DNA of 64,000 bases, taken from NCBI GenBank assembly GCA_026261815.1, contig JAMPIT010000712.1, positions 372,001 through 436,000 on the forward strand, read 5' to 3'. The position numbers and the translations under genes were made by a program. Of this stretch, positions 32,861 to 42,819 are shown piece by piece. Source of the DNA: Monarcha castaneiventris obscurior (lineage: Eukaryota > Chordata > Aves > Passeriformes > Monarchidae). The number at the start of each line of letters is the position of its first letter. The stretch's first letter is position 1. Under the pieces are notes generated by a model. The model ran no database searches. It was not told the DNA's origin and saw nothing but the letters and a program-made list of their open reading frames with translations.

Positions 32861-33590
32861 GTAAGTCCGTCTTTAGATGGCAGGCGGGAGCCGGGAACGG
32901 GCGCTAAGCTGCCCGCGGGATGGAGAAGGGGGACACGGCGGATTGAGGGACACGGATTGAGGGACGCGGCGGATTGAGGGACACGGATTGAGGCTTTAAT
33001 GCCGCCCCGCCGATGGCCCAGCCGGGCTGCGGCCCTCGCTGGGATTGCCCTGACCTGTCCCCTCCTCCAAACGGGATGGGGACCCCCGGGGGATGTGTCC
33101 CCTCGCCCAGCAGAGCTTTGCACCCACCTGGCTGCGCCTCCCTGCCTCGGTTTACCCCTGAGCACGCAGGGATTGGCCCGTGTGGGAATGTCCCGAAAAC
33201 ATGAGCCGCTGTGGGGTGGGTGGGGTTTTCCGGAGTGAAAAGCCCCTTGGGACAGCTGCCTTTTGCCACGGCAGGTATTTAGGGTGGCGGGGAGGGGACG
33301 CTGGTCGCTGACTGCCCGGCAGCTCCGGAGCTGGAGGTGGGTGAGCTGTGCTGGGTTGTTGTGGTGTCCCTGAGATGGGGATGGGGGAGCAGGGGCTGGG
33401 GCTGAGCAGCTGCGTGTCCTGTGGGATGTCAGCGGGATTTGGGTGATGGACACCAAGCTGCATCCCTCCCATGCCAGCTCTGGGCCCCGTGGTCTCAGGG
33501 GGACCTGGAGCCGGGGCTGGGGCGTGGTGGCAGAGGGAGGTGGGAGCTGCAGGGACATCCGAGGCCAGGGAGGGACTGCCCCAGCTAGGG
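32861..33590. other. intron 1 sequence, nothing assigned
   Basis: Contains a small local repeat of GGATTGAGGGACACGG near 32938-32990. Otherwise GC-rich with no gene recognised. Confidence 0.45.
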
Positions 33591-33735
33591 GAGTTTGTCT
33601 CAGTGTGGAGCAGCAGCACTGCAGCTGTTAACTCTGGAGCCTGATGATGACAGCGAGGGCTCTGTGCTGCACAACCTTGAGGAAATCCTTGCGGATTTGA
33701 AAAGCCTGATTGTTCCCTGCAGGCCCGGGACCAGG
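33591..33735 (+). other. exon-like open stretch of unknown nature
   Basis: Reads LLTLEPDDDSEG followed by SVLHNLEEILADLKSLIVPC in one frame. This is an acidic then amphipathic, helix-like sequence unlike the Pro/Gly/Arg-rich false frames around it. An acceptor-like TTTGTCTCAG lies in front. There is no GT donor at the end; instead TTGTTCCCTGCAG, itself acceptor-like, follows. It may be an old exon, a fragment of a processed gene or chance. No family recognised. Confidence 0.25.
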
Positions 33736-34239
33736 AGTGGCAGTGCTGCTGCCAGCCCTGCTGTCCGTGCATGGGTGGGGTGCTCACATCTTCCCCTGCC
33801 TCAGTTTCCCTGCCTTGAAAGGAGGGGGAAGGGAACATTCCCCAGCCTGGCAGGAACTGGCAAACAAGAGCTAGAAATATATGTTCCCACCGTGGGACAG
33901 GGACCGAGCAGGGTGAGGGTCCCATCCTGCCCAGCCAGCCTGGCCCTGGGGTGATGGAGGGATGATGAGCATGGAGGGAATTTCGTGTGGACGTGGAGCA
34001 TTGAGAACACAGCACTGCCCGGGTGCGGGCTGGAGGTGCTGACATCCCCACCAGCCACGGCTCATCCCAGAGCCTGGAGAAACTGAGGCACGGGAGGAGA
34101 CACGGCCTGGGCAGGGCTGCCGGAGCAGCGAGCAGCCGCCGATCCCCACGCCCAGAGCCCCAGAGGAGCTGGAGGAAAAGCCGGGAGCGGGCGGCTGCGT
34201 GCCCCCCGCCTCCCCCTCCATCACCTCCCTGTTCGCCGG
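33736..34239. other. intron 1 sequence, nothing assigned
   Basis: Contains single GAAACTGAGGCACGGG (near 34079) and TGCCTCAGTTTCCC (near 33797) words. No gene recognised. Confidence 0.45.
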
Positions 34240-34400
34240 CGAACAAATGTCTGTTCTTGCAAAAAAAAGAAGTGACAGGGGTCGGCGCAGCGCTTTCCAC
34301 ATGACCTGCCCGGGAACAGAGGACGTCTTTGTTAATCCAGCGAGCTGTCAGTTCAGCCTCTTCACAAAAGGCATAAACCACTTATTGCTGCTCTCACCCC
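34240..34400. promoter_or_regulatory. AT-rich regulatory-looking island
   Basis: Non-repetitive block with CGAACAAATGTCTGTTCTTG, AAGAAGTGACAGG, TTTGTTAATCCAGCG and GGCATAAACCACTTATTGC. The AACAAATGTCTGTTCTT part resembles a steroid-receptor half-site pair. The call is inference from composition. Confidence 0.38.
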
Positions 34401-35069
34401 TGACCCCGGATCCGCCTGCGCGCCCTCCATTGTGCCGTCTCGAGGAAGCTGGCAAACAATTTCGGCTCCGGCTCCCCCCTCCCCGCCGGCGGCTGCTGGG
34501 GGGGGGGGGCTGCCGCTTGCCCCTCCGGCGTGGGGAGCCGCTTCGGGGGACCCCCCTACACACACACATACACACACACCCCCTCAGCACCTCCCCCGGC
34601 CGCATCTGCGCCTCGCCTGGCAGCTGCTGCGAGGGGATGGGGGCTGCCACAAAGGGAGCACCTCCTTCCCTCCCTCCTTCCTCCCTCCCTGCAGCCGTCC
34701 CTCCCTCCCGGGGCTGCCGGAGCAGCTGGCCGGAGCCCGCAGGCTGCCGAGAAGGAGCGCTGGGTGCTGCTCGCCCGTGGCCCCCTGGCCCAAACCCCCT
34801 TAATGAGAGAGGACAAAAGCTCCTTAGGGTCCCTGCTTGGGACGGGCTGGGACGGCGGCTTTAGCCAAAGCCGCTTATGGCCGGGCACAAAGCCGCCGGG
34901 AACAGCCCGGCAGCTCCTCGGGGGGACGGCGTGGATGGGGTGATGCTTTGTGCCCTGCCAGCCTCAGGGTGCCCGGGGGTCACACGGGGTGACAGCCCGG
35001 GGGAGGGGGGCTGAGGACGTGTCCCCCTTGAGCCCAGCACCCGAACCCCGCGGCGGGGCCGGTGCGCGC
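34401..35069. other. intron 1 sequence with CA repeat
   Basis: A short imperfect (CA)n occupies about 34558-34580. The remainder is GC-rich. No exon recognised. Confidence 0.5.
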
Positions 35070-35140
35070 TGGAGCAATTAGATGCAGTCACTTTGGGGCT
35101 ATATATAACCCAAATTGCTGCCTGCAGCTCGTTAGCTGCT
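35070..35140. promoter_or_regulatory. AT-rich core with CTATATATAACC
   Basis: GGAGCAATTAGATGCAGTCA, CTATATATAACCCAAATTGC and GCTCGTTAGCTGCTG in about 70 bases. The TATATATAA could act as a TATA box, but no first exon is evident within 200 bases on either strand. A CArG-like or enhancer core is equally likely. Confidence 0.35.
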
Positions 35141-37839
35141 GTCAGAGCCGCTGCGGCCGCGGCGCTGAGGTGCTGTCGCCTGGAGGGGGGGAGGCTGGAG
35201 AGTGACGCGGGGACCCGCTGCTCCCTGGGGATGGGGGCATGAGGGGGGCTGGGGTCGTGCTGGGGTGGCCACAGGGTCGGACCCTCGCTGAGGATAGGGT
35301 GAAGCACATCCCCACCATGTGCTGCTGCTCGGTGTGGTGCAGGGTGGGCTGCGGTGACACACAGGGGGCACAGCCAGGCCTGTCCCCCCTGCCCGCTGTT
35401 CCCAGGGCTTGTGGCACAACCTGGGTGAGTGTGCTCGGGCATGGGCGGCTACTGGTGCATCCCTTGCCCATGCTAGTGGTGTTTCCAGCCTCGTCTGCCC
35501 TTGTGGCATCCAGCCTGACCACAGTCTCCAGCCCCTTCCCTCCGTGCCGGTTCCCGTGCGGGCTCTCCGGCACGTCCCGGCACACAGCGGCCCCCGCGCC
35601 GGCGAGCAGCGCGGCACCTCGGGCTCTCTGGGGGCAGCTGCGAGATGAGTGCGAACATATTGTGTGGGCTCCTGGAGCAGGCGTCACGGTGTCGCTGCTG
35701 GAGAGCGAGCGGGAACCGCAGCCCCGCCGTGACAAACGGCTCCGGCACAGCCGCAGCCGTGCCCACGCGGGCGCCGCCGGCACCGCCGCTGCACCAGGAC
35801 GCGGATTGGGGATCCAGGTGGGCAGCGATGCTCATGGGCAGACCCTGGGCACAGGGTGTCACCTGGCACTGCTGTCGCCCATCCCTCCTGCTGTGTGAAT
35901 TTCCTGGGGGGAGGCCACATCCCCATCTCGGGAAGGGTTAACGGCACCGTGTCTCACTCTGGAGCCTTTTGTTTCTTTCCCTTTTTTTTTTTTTTTCCCC
36001 TTCCCCTGTTTAATGAGGGGTTAGCACAGCTGTAATTGTAGGGTCTAACTTTCCGCCAGCAAACACGGCTGAGAAACTTTAAATATGGTGGAGATGCGTG
36101 GACCCAGCCACCACCCCTCCTGTGGGCACCCATCGGGGCCAAGCCGTGCCAGCAGCAGGGACCCCAGCTCCCCAGGGGGACCCCAGCCTGCTCTTGTGGG
36201 AAAACCCTCTGTTTTCAGGCTGCTGGGACAAGGATGAGGAGGGCAGAGGCTTCCTGGAGGGAAGAGCAGCTGGAAGCGTCTGGGGGAACACACGGCAGGG
36301 GCTGTGCTGTGATAAAGCCCCAGCAGGAGCCGGGGGGCTTGAGGGCCTCAGTGACAAAGAGAACCGGGGGCAGCCTGCTCCTGCAGCCCTCAACACTCCA
36401 AAAACACCTTTTATCCTGAGCACCGCCTCCCAGGCCTGGGGAGAGCTGGGACACAGCGAGGGTTTGTGTCCCCCAGGCCTTACAGCCGGGGCGCTGGCGC
36501 TCTCTGCATCCCTGGGAAGTGCAGGACGCGGCCCCTCTGTGCCAGGCATTCTCCTCACCTCATCCCTTGCTCGCTCACGGGAGCTGGCACCGAGGCTGTG
36601 CCAAACCCCACCGCCGGTGCAGCTGTGCCGGTGCTTGCCGGGCTCCGTGCCCACCGCCTTGCCGGGGTGATGCCAGCCAAGAGCCAAAGATTGCATCCAC
36701 CCCCGGTGCCCTGGCTGCTGGCAGCGCGGGGGTTTTCCGGGGTGCTGCCACCCGGGAGGGTGGAGGTTGGGGTGATGCGGCGGGGGCTTTGCCGTGCCCG
36801 TGGCATTCCCGTGGGCGGCATTTCCGTGGGCGGCATCGGCGCTGCGCACGCCGCAGCCCGTCCCGGCGGCAGGCGAGGCGCAGGGGAGGGAGGTGGAATG
36901 GGGAAGCCACGTTTTTGGGTGTCCCGAAGGCACAGGAAGTGCGCTGGCATGGCCTCCTGCCCTTTGCTTTGCCACCCCACTGCTGCCATCCCAAAGCTGG
37001 GGGCAGAGCTGGGAGCTGCAGCAGGTATTTAGCCTGGTGATGGGTGCAGAAGGAATATGCCCTTGGCAGGGAGGGACAGGCGTGGGGACACCGGGCATGG
37101 GGGCACTGTGCCCTGCCCTTGGTGCCATTGTGTGCCCAGACTGCCACGCTGCCGTCCCTGGGCACCACACCAAGGGCAGGGGGGGCACCGTGCTGGTGGT
37201 GTGGTGCCCAGGGGACGTGGCTGAGGTGGGCTCTGGCAGCGCCTCTCTGGGTCTGTCCCTGGGGGCCACCAGCTGTGTTTTGACCCCAGTCAGGCTCTCC
37301 GTGTCCTGCGTACCAAGAACCTGCTTGGGTAGGGAGGGGCAGATGCCACCCAGGAGGGGTTTGAGGAGTGTCATGCCATGGGGCCATCCCTGCTGGCTCT
37401 GGTTGGAGCCTTTTCCCTGTGGTTTTGTCACTTGTGGAGCCAGCCTGCGTGCCAGCTCCATTTTTCCTGTGTTAATAACATCACATAACAATGTCACATT
37501 GCTGTCACCTCACTGCACTCCTACCCCTGACCTGGACGTGCCCAAGGCTGTGCCCTGTGTCCCTGATCCCTGTTGTGGCTGTCCTGGGAGCTGTTTCAGG
37601 CTGGTCCATCTGCAGGGTCCCTTGATGCGTGTCACAAGCGGGCCGGCCTCAGCTCAGCGCCATTCAGCAGGCACAGATCCTGGTCCCCTCTCTGCATCCC
37701 TGGAAAGATGTGGGATGAGCATCTCTTCAGAGCCAGGAGGAGCTGAGCTTCATCCCAGTGGGACATGGGGGATCTGCCAGCCCTCCCCTACAATTTCAGC
37801 GCTTGGTGGCAGGGCGCCCTTCCCTCCCAGCCTCTTCCC
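35141..37839. other. intron 1 sequence, nothing assigned
   Basis: GC-rich DNA with a small AT-rich block near 35975-36090 (a T run, then GTTTAATGAGGGGTTAGCAC and CTTTAAATATGG). No exon with acceptor, frame and donor recognised. Confidence 0.45.
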
Positions 37840-38100
37840 AAACACCTCAGGGTGCTGCTTAGCAAATTAGCACCCAAATCAACCCGCTCGCCTCTAATTG
37901 GGGGTGAGTCTTTGAGGACGTGGCTGGGGATGAGGCCCCCCTCCGAGGGGCCGCCGCCATGCTTTATCTGGGTGGACAGATCCCTCCTAATTGAGCAGAT
38001 ATTCCGTGTTCGCAAACAGATGGCTCCTTTGCATCAATTATTCCTTATCTGTGTAACCGGGGATGATTTGCTGACAGATAGCGCCGGGTGAAGTTAAAGC
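37840..38100. promoter_or_regulatory. AT-rich regulatory-looking island
   Basis: Contains TTAGCAAATTAGCACCCAAA, CCTCTAATTGG, CTCCTAATTGAGCAGATATT, TTTGCATCAATTATTCC and ATGATTTGCTGACAGATAG. The TTTGCAT octamer-like and TAATTG cores, absence of simple repeats and about 250-base extent make this one of the more convincing enhancer candidates in intron 1. Conservation not tested. Confidence 0.45.
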
Positions 38101-38429
38101 AAGGAGGCGGCCGGTGCTCCGTGCCGAGCCTGGGGGTCCCAGGGGACACGGGTGGTGAGGGGGGGTCGGATCCTGGCTGCCCTTGGGCAGGTGGGACCCA
38201 TCTCCAGTGCCTTTACATCTCAGCATGGCCTGGCTGGAAAATACAGGGGGTGGGAGCTGCTGGTGCTGTGGGGCTGCTGGGTGGGTTGGGGTGTGGGTCA
38301 GGGTCTTGGGGGGGCCCCCTGGGCAGCAGGAGGGTGCCAGCCTTGGCCCAGCTGTCCAAAATCCACCTTCCCCACCAAGACCCCGGCCTGGTGCTTCCCA
38401 GCTGCGTCTTGCCCAATGCTGCTGCGACA
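38101..38429. other. intron 1 sequence, nothing assigned
   Basis: GC-rich sequence with no recognisable feature. Confidence 0.45.
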
Positions 38430-38475
38430 TGTGATGGGGAGCGATTAATGCTAATTAATGATTAGTTGCTCCGGG
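38430..38475. promoter_or_regulatory. palindromic homeodomain-like cluster
   Basis: GAGCGATTAATGCTAATTAA is followed by TGATTAGTTGCTC: four TAAT-type cores within 30 bases framed by GAGC and GCTC in inverted order. It suits cooperative homeodomain binding; inferred from sequence only. Confidence 0.4.
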
Positions 38476-38809
38476 TATCAAAGTACGCCCCAGCCTTTTC
38501 CCATGCCCACAGGTAGGGGATTGCTGCCTGCTGCTGCCGGTGGCATTGTCCTGGGAGGAGGAGCAGTGGCACGGCCTCCCCCCTGGGACATCCCTGCCAC
38601 CTTCAGGGATCCCACACCAAGCTGTCAGGGATGGGGGCTGATCCCCGGGCTTATCCCCTGCCCGCTGTGAAAGCCATCTCCTGTTAATCGTGGGGAAAGA
38701 GAAGAGCATCCCGCCATCACTGGGGCAGCCGGTGGCACCCCGCCAGTTGGAGCTAGGACGTGGTGGCACTCGAGGACTCACGGGATGTGCCAAGCGCTCG
38801 CGGTTGTGC

Positions 38810-39000
38810 GGCGCTGCCATATGGATTCCATAAATTAAACCTTTCCAGGAAGCAAACGGTAAATTTATACGTCCGCTCGTGTGCGTGGCTCGTTGAGTCT
38901 GAGGGCTTCGCAGCAAAACATCCACTGACCATCCATCTCCACGTTTGTAGGAGTAATCCCGAGAAAAACAGGATCAACATAAAATCCTCACCGTGGCCCT
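38810..39000. promoter_or_regulatory. AT-rich regulatory-looking island
   Basis: GCCATATGGATTCCATAAAT, TTAAACCTTTCCAGGAAGC, GGTAAATTTATACGTCC and AACAGGATCAACATAAAATC between GC-rich flanks, without tandem repeats. The enhancer-like status is inferred. Confidence 0.38.
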
Positions 39001-39719
39001 AATATCCCCAAATCAGGCGCAGGGTGCCCCCAATGGATGTCACCTGTGGCAGGGGGAGGTCACCCGCATCCCACCATGCCCGGCGTGGGCACAGCATCCT
39101 ATGAACCTGGGTTGTCCGTGTGTCTTTCCCAGAGTGGCACAACAGTTCTGGGATGAGCGTGATGTCCCTGGCTGTTGCTTTACTAAAGCTAAACAGGAGC
39201 GGTAACAGCCCAAGCTGTGTGCCCGGGCAGGAGGGTGACAGCTACAACAAACCCAGGGCCTCGACAGCGCCCGGGGGTCGAGGAGGGGCACTGTCCCCAA
39301 ACAAGGCGCAGCGGGAATGCCATCCCCATCCCAGCAGCACGTTTCCCTCGCCCGCCTGGCAGGGAAGGCGACGGGGGGTTGTTGATCTCGAGTAAACACT
39401 GCCCGGTTGAGTAATCGGGAGCTGCCTAACCGGCCAGCTGCCGCCGGCGGGCGAGGGGACGCCGCTTTGATTCATGTCCTCACCCCCCTGCAGCCTTTCT
39501 TGTCTGGCTGCGCTGGGAGCCATCGGCCGGATCCAGCTGTAGCCCCGCGGCGGGGCTGGCGTGCGGCTCCCGCGCTGGCCACGTGCACCGGCCGGCAGGA
39601 AAACAAAAGCATCTTGTGTCTGTGCCCCCCGAACCCCCCCCCGTGCCCCCCACCCGCGCCGGCGCTGCTCCGACAGGGAGAGGCAACGGCGCTGAGTGTC
39701 TGTCCTCCTTCTCTTCCAG
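39001..39719 (+). other. 3' end of intron 1
   Basis: GC-rich sequence ending in a strong polypyrimidine tract and acceptor, CTCCTTCTCTTCCAG, immediately before exon 2. No other feature recognised. Confidence 0.55.
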
Positions 39720-39882
39720 GCGTCCTCTTCGTCCCTGGAGGCAGCCGCCACCAAGCCTGTGGCCAGTGAGCCCCGACACCGGGTGGCCAGCGCTGGGGAG
39801 AGCCCAGGAACGGGCAGCACTGCCCCGCACATCGGCCAGCGGACGCCTTTGGATGTGGAGGGTGCGGACGCTGGAGCCACAA
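39720..39882 (+). CDS. exon 2, Ser/Ala-rich linker (phase 0 in, phase 1 out)
   Basis: 163 nt between acceptor CTTCTCTTCCAG and donor ACAA/GTAGGTG. Entering in phase 0, exactly as exon 1 leaves, it reads ASSSSLEAAATKPVASEPRH, then RVASAGESPGTGSTAPHIGQ, then RTPLDVEGADAGAT, plus one base of the next codon. It is open throughout, and read past the donor the same frame stops within two codons. The composition suggests a disordered, phosphorylatable linker. The 34.2-kb distance from exon 1 is normal for a first intron of a developmental regulator. No conserved domain is visible. The phase match makes chance less likely, but transcript support is missing. Confidence 0.6.
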
Positions 39883-40900
39883 GTAGGTGATGGTGGGGGA
39901 TACCAGAGGGTACAAGGCTGCCGTTCCCAAGGGATGTCCCCTGTGCCACTGTGGGGTGACCATCAGCCCGATGTGCTGCTTGGGACTCCCGGTGAAGGCT
40001 CACGCCCAGCGGCTTGGGGTTGGCATCCAACACCCGCAGCCCCGCTGGGAAGGTGACCCCGACAGCTCCGCACTCCCTGCCTGCCATCCCCGGGGCCGTG
40101 AGTCAGGCTGTGGGCGCCAGGGAGAGCCATGGTGTTGGGCTGGCTGGGCTGGGGAACTGGGGGGCCCCTTGGGGCTGGGATGGACCGCGGCTCCAGGGAC
40201 TCGGCCGCCCCGTCCGTCAGGAGCAGCAGCATTTTTAGGAGAGGTATCATGCGTGCTTCCCGCCTGCCGCCTCCCTGGACCGGCCTGTTTGCCAGCCCTT
40301 CCCGCCGGGCGCGCCGGGCCGTGTTGTGCTGGGCCACACCAGGCTCCTTTGATCCGGTGACAGCCGCCGATGCCGGTTCCTGGCGTTGGGCTGGGAAGAG
40401 CCCGGAACCGCAAGGTGCAGTGGGCAGGGAGAGCCAGGGGGGCAGCCTGTGGGGCCAGGGGGCTGCTTGGTGGTGGGGATTTGTGACCCCTCACTCTCCC
40501 TAAGAAGGACACTCCCCAGGAATGCAGTAGCCCGTGTCACCCATCAATCAGCCCCACGGAGATGTGGCTGTGGTTCGGGGACCCTGCAAGGCGCTGTGTC
40601 CCCCCGGGGGTGGGGGCCGGGATGCATTTACAAGCTGCTCACAGCCCAGCCGGCAGCAGTGCGGAGGCAAGCTGGGAGCCGTGGCCTGGAACGGGCCCGC
40701 TGGAGTCAGCCCGGGATTTATTACCCTGCCAGTGGCTGCCGGGCAAAGGTGACAGTGACTAATGGCTTGTTACACGCCTGCCACATCTCATCTGCGCACC
40801 GCGTCCGGCTGCCGCGCTCCCAGCCCTGCTGTGCGGGCAGCCCGCCCTGCGCCCCTTCCTGGGGGGGGACACGGGGGTGACCCCCCCTTTGCCCCTGCAG
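39883..40900 (+). other. intron 2 start, nothing else assigned
   Basis: Begins GTAGGTG. A small AT-richer spot at 40715-40795 (GGGATTTATTACCC, GACTAATGGCTTGTTACAC) may be regulatory. No further exon is clear before 40901. Confidence 0.45.
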
Positions 40901-41007
40901 GGACCTCGGCCAGAGAGGGTGACAATGACAGCTTGGCATGGAGACCCACGCTGTCAGCGTTCCCTATGGCCAGGCAGAGCCAGGCTGGCATCGCCGGGAG
41001 CGGCTCC
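40901..41007 (+). other. weak candidate exon
   Basis: A good acceptor, CTTTGCCCCTGCAG, is followed by a frame that would continue exon 2 in the right phase. Joined to the last base of exon 2 it reads RTSAREGDNDSLAWRPTLSA then FPMARQSQAGIAGSGS. The only donors are poor (CTCC/GTATCT at 41008, or GT sites in a G-run at 41019-41023), and the frame meets a stop at about 41024. It could be skipped, used with a weak donor, or be no exon at all. Confidence 0.22.
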
Positions 41008-41189
41008 GTATCTTGGGGGTGGTGACACATCCCGGGGTGTCCTGGGGAGCCTCGTGTGACACACGGGACTTCCCGGTGCACAAAACCCCTTTGTGGTTGC
41101 CAAACCATGAGCCACTGCTCTGCCAGCACGGTGTCAGTCCCATGCCAGGGTGGCTGGGCTGGGATGCCGAGGGGATCCTGCGTGCTTGT

Positions 41190-41390
41190 CCGGATGGATG
41201 CTGACGGAACCACAAATGCATTCACCAGGAAAATTAAAAAATTAACAGGCATTGGCTCGCTCTAGATTAGTAAAGGCAGGAGATAAAAGCGGCTCTTTAT
41301 ACCTTGTGAGAATTGCTGATAAGGGCATTTGTTCCTCTGTATTCTTTAAAAAGAATGCAATAAAAATTTAAAATAGAACGGGAAAAGGGA
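41190..41390. promoter_or_regulatory. AT-rich regulatory-looking island
   Basis: ACAAATGCATTCACCAGGAA, AATTAAAAAATTAACAGGCA, CTCTAGATTAGTAAAGG, TTGCTGATAAGGGCATTTG and TATTCTTTAAAAAG in about 200 non-repetitive bases. ATGCAT is octamer-related. It ends where a G-rich repeat begins. A strong compositional candidate for a conserved element. Confidence 0.45.
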
Positions 41391-41648
41391 GTTGGAGGGG
41401 GGGGAAGCACGAGGAGGGTGGGGGGGAAGCACGAGGACGGCTGGGGGGGTGGCGGGCACCAGCAGCACCGTGACAGCACCGGCACGGCGGGCACTGGGGC
41501 CTGCTGGAGGAAGAGGAAGGAGGATGGAGGGGATGCAGAGGTGAGGGTGAGCCGGGAGAGGGTTTGGGGCTCTGTGTGTGTGGTTGGCATGGCAGTTTGT
41601 TTGGGGACAGCTGGGTGTCCCTGTCATGGCCTGCGTCTCCTCCTACAG
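41391..41648. other. G-rich intronic sequence
   Basis: Opens with GGGGGGGAAGCACGAGGA repeated twice, then ordinary sequence leading into the TCCTCCTACAG acceptor of the next candidate exon. Confidence 0.5.
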
Positions 41649-41713
41649 AGATGCCAGTTCGCGGCTGGCAGTGCCAGGATGAGATTCCTCACTGAAGCCT
41701 CCTTCCTGCCCAG
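41649..41713 (+). other. candidate 65-nt exon with good splice sites
   Basis: Acceptor GTCTCCTCCTACAG and donor CCCAG/GTGAGG are both close to consensus. One frame is open: RCQFAAGSARMRFLTEASFL. It enters in phase 0 and leaves in phase 2, so it does not fit directly after exon 2 (phase 1). Spliced straight from exon 2 it would give a stop after 15 codons. It could be a poison or noncoding exon, or part of another transcript. Confidence 0.35.
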
Positions 41714-42329
41714 GTGAGGTGGGGGTCTGGCCTGTCCGAGCCAGCCGAGCCTGTCCGGCACGTGGAGCCGACCGGCGTGGCCGGTGAATGATGGGCAACT
41801 TCCTCCCGTGCGAGTGGGCTGAGCTCCACCCCACTCATGTCACTGGTGTCCCCAAGCCCAGGTGATGGTGGCACGGCACAGGGGTGACCACCACCATCCC
41901 CACCCGCGGGGGACAGTGCCCTTCTCATTCCCACACCGGGTGCAGGGGGTGCCTGGGGCACTAGGGTGCCCCCTTCGAGGGAACACACCCCTTATCTCCG
42001 CAGGGTCTGGGCTCAGGACCACCCTGGGTGCCCACAGTGCTGGGCCAGGCTGGCACCCCTGAGCCCCCCAGGGTGTCTTGGAGCAGTTTTGGGGTGGGGG
42101 GTCACAGGCCTGGATCCCACCCCAACCTCTGGCCCCCCCATCAGTGCCTGGACAGGCACCCCCCCCATCTCTACATTTGGGGAGGGGTCACCTGTGGGCT
42201 CATCAGGAGTGACACCCCCACCACCCTAATTCTTGGCACGCTGCGGACGCAGGGAGACCCCTCTGGACCCCCCACACTGGGGGAACCCCCATGCCCGGTG
42301 AATTGGGGTGGGGGGGGGTGATCCCGGCT
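41714..42329. other. intronic sequence before the 42.5-kb promoter
   Basis: GC-rich, C-run-rich sequence. No gene or repeat family recognised. Confidence 0.45.
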
Positions 42330-42650
42330 GGGGGAGGGGCGGGGGGGGATGTCCCGCTCCTTGCCCAGGATCCCCATTTTCGGAGCCCCCCGTGGCTCGC
42401 TCCCGGTGCCCGCCCCCGCCGCCCTGCCCTGCCCTGCCCTGCCCGGCCCGGCCCCCGGTGAGTCACGCTCCAGCCGTGCGGCTCCCGGGGCGGCGGGCGG
42501 GCGCCGAGGGAAGCAGGAAGCGGCGGGGAAAAGCTCGGCACGGCTCGGCACGGCACGGCTCCGCTCCGCTCCGCTCCCTCCGGCGCTGCCCATGGAGGAG
42601 CGCAGCCCCCGCTGGACGGCGCGGCCCGCGGGTGAGTGACCCCCCCCTAC
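42330..42650 (+). promoter_or_regulatory. CpG-rich promoter of alternative exon 1b
   Basis: Dense CpG with CCCTG repeats (42423-42442), a TGAGTCA AP-1-like site near 42460, GGGCGG boxes and CTCGGCACGG/CTCCG repeats directly before an ATG. No TATA. The arrangement matches a CpG-island promoter with a short leader. Confidence 0.5.
42592..42631 (+). CDS. alternative first coding exon 1b
   Basis: ATG at 42592 in CGCTGCCCATGG, 13 codons (MEERSPRWTARPA) plus one base, then a near-consensus donor GCGG/GTGAGTGA. It leaves in phase 1, the same phase as exon 2 and exon 1c, so all three can share one downstream acceptor. A basic, tryptophan-containing short N-terminus would replace the cassette-rich one. 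The evidence is promoter-like DNA, ATG context (+4 G) and the donor; there is no direct transcript support. Confidence 0.5.
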
Positions 42651-42819
42651 CCCCCCAAGTTCCACGGGAACCCCCCAAGCAGCGCCGTGGGGAGGGGGCA
42701 GCGGGGTCTCCCCCCGGCTGGGGGGGTGGTGCTGGAGGGGTGGGATGGGGTTGGTGTGATCCCGCCGCTCGCAGGGCCCTCCCCAGCCCCTCTGCCCTCC
42801 CCAGACCCCCATCCCGGCG

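Noticed and set aside
33152..34381. 409-codon minus-strand frame
   Set aside because: Low-information sequence overlapping an AT-rich island; no splice context or homologous pattern.
36079..37497. 472-codon minus-strand frame
   Set aside because: Compositionally typical of random GC-rich DNA (Pro/Ser/His/Gly), with no recognisable family and no promoter.
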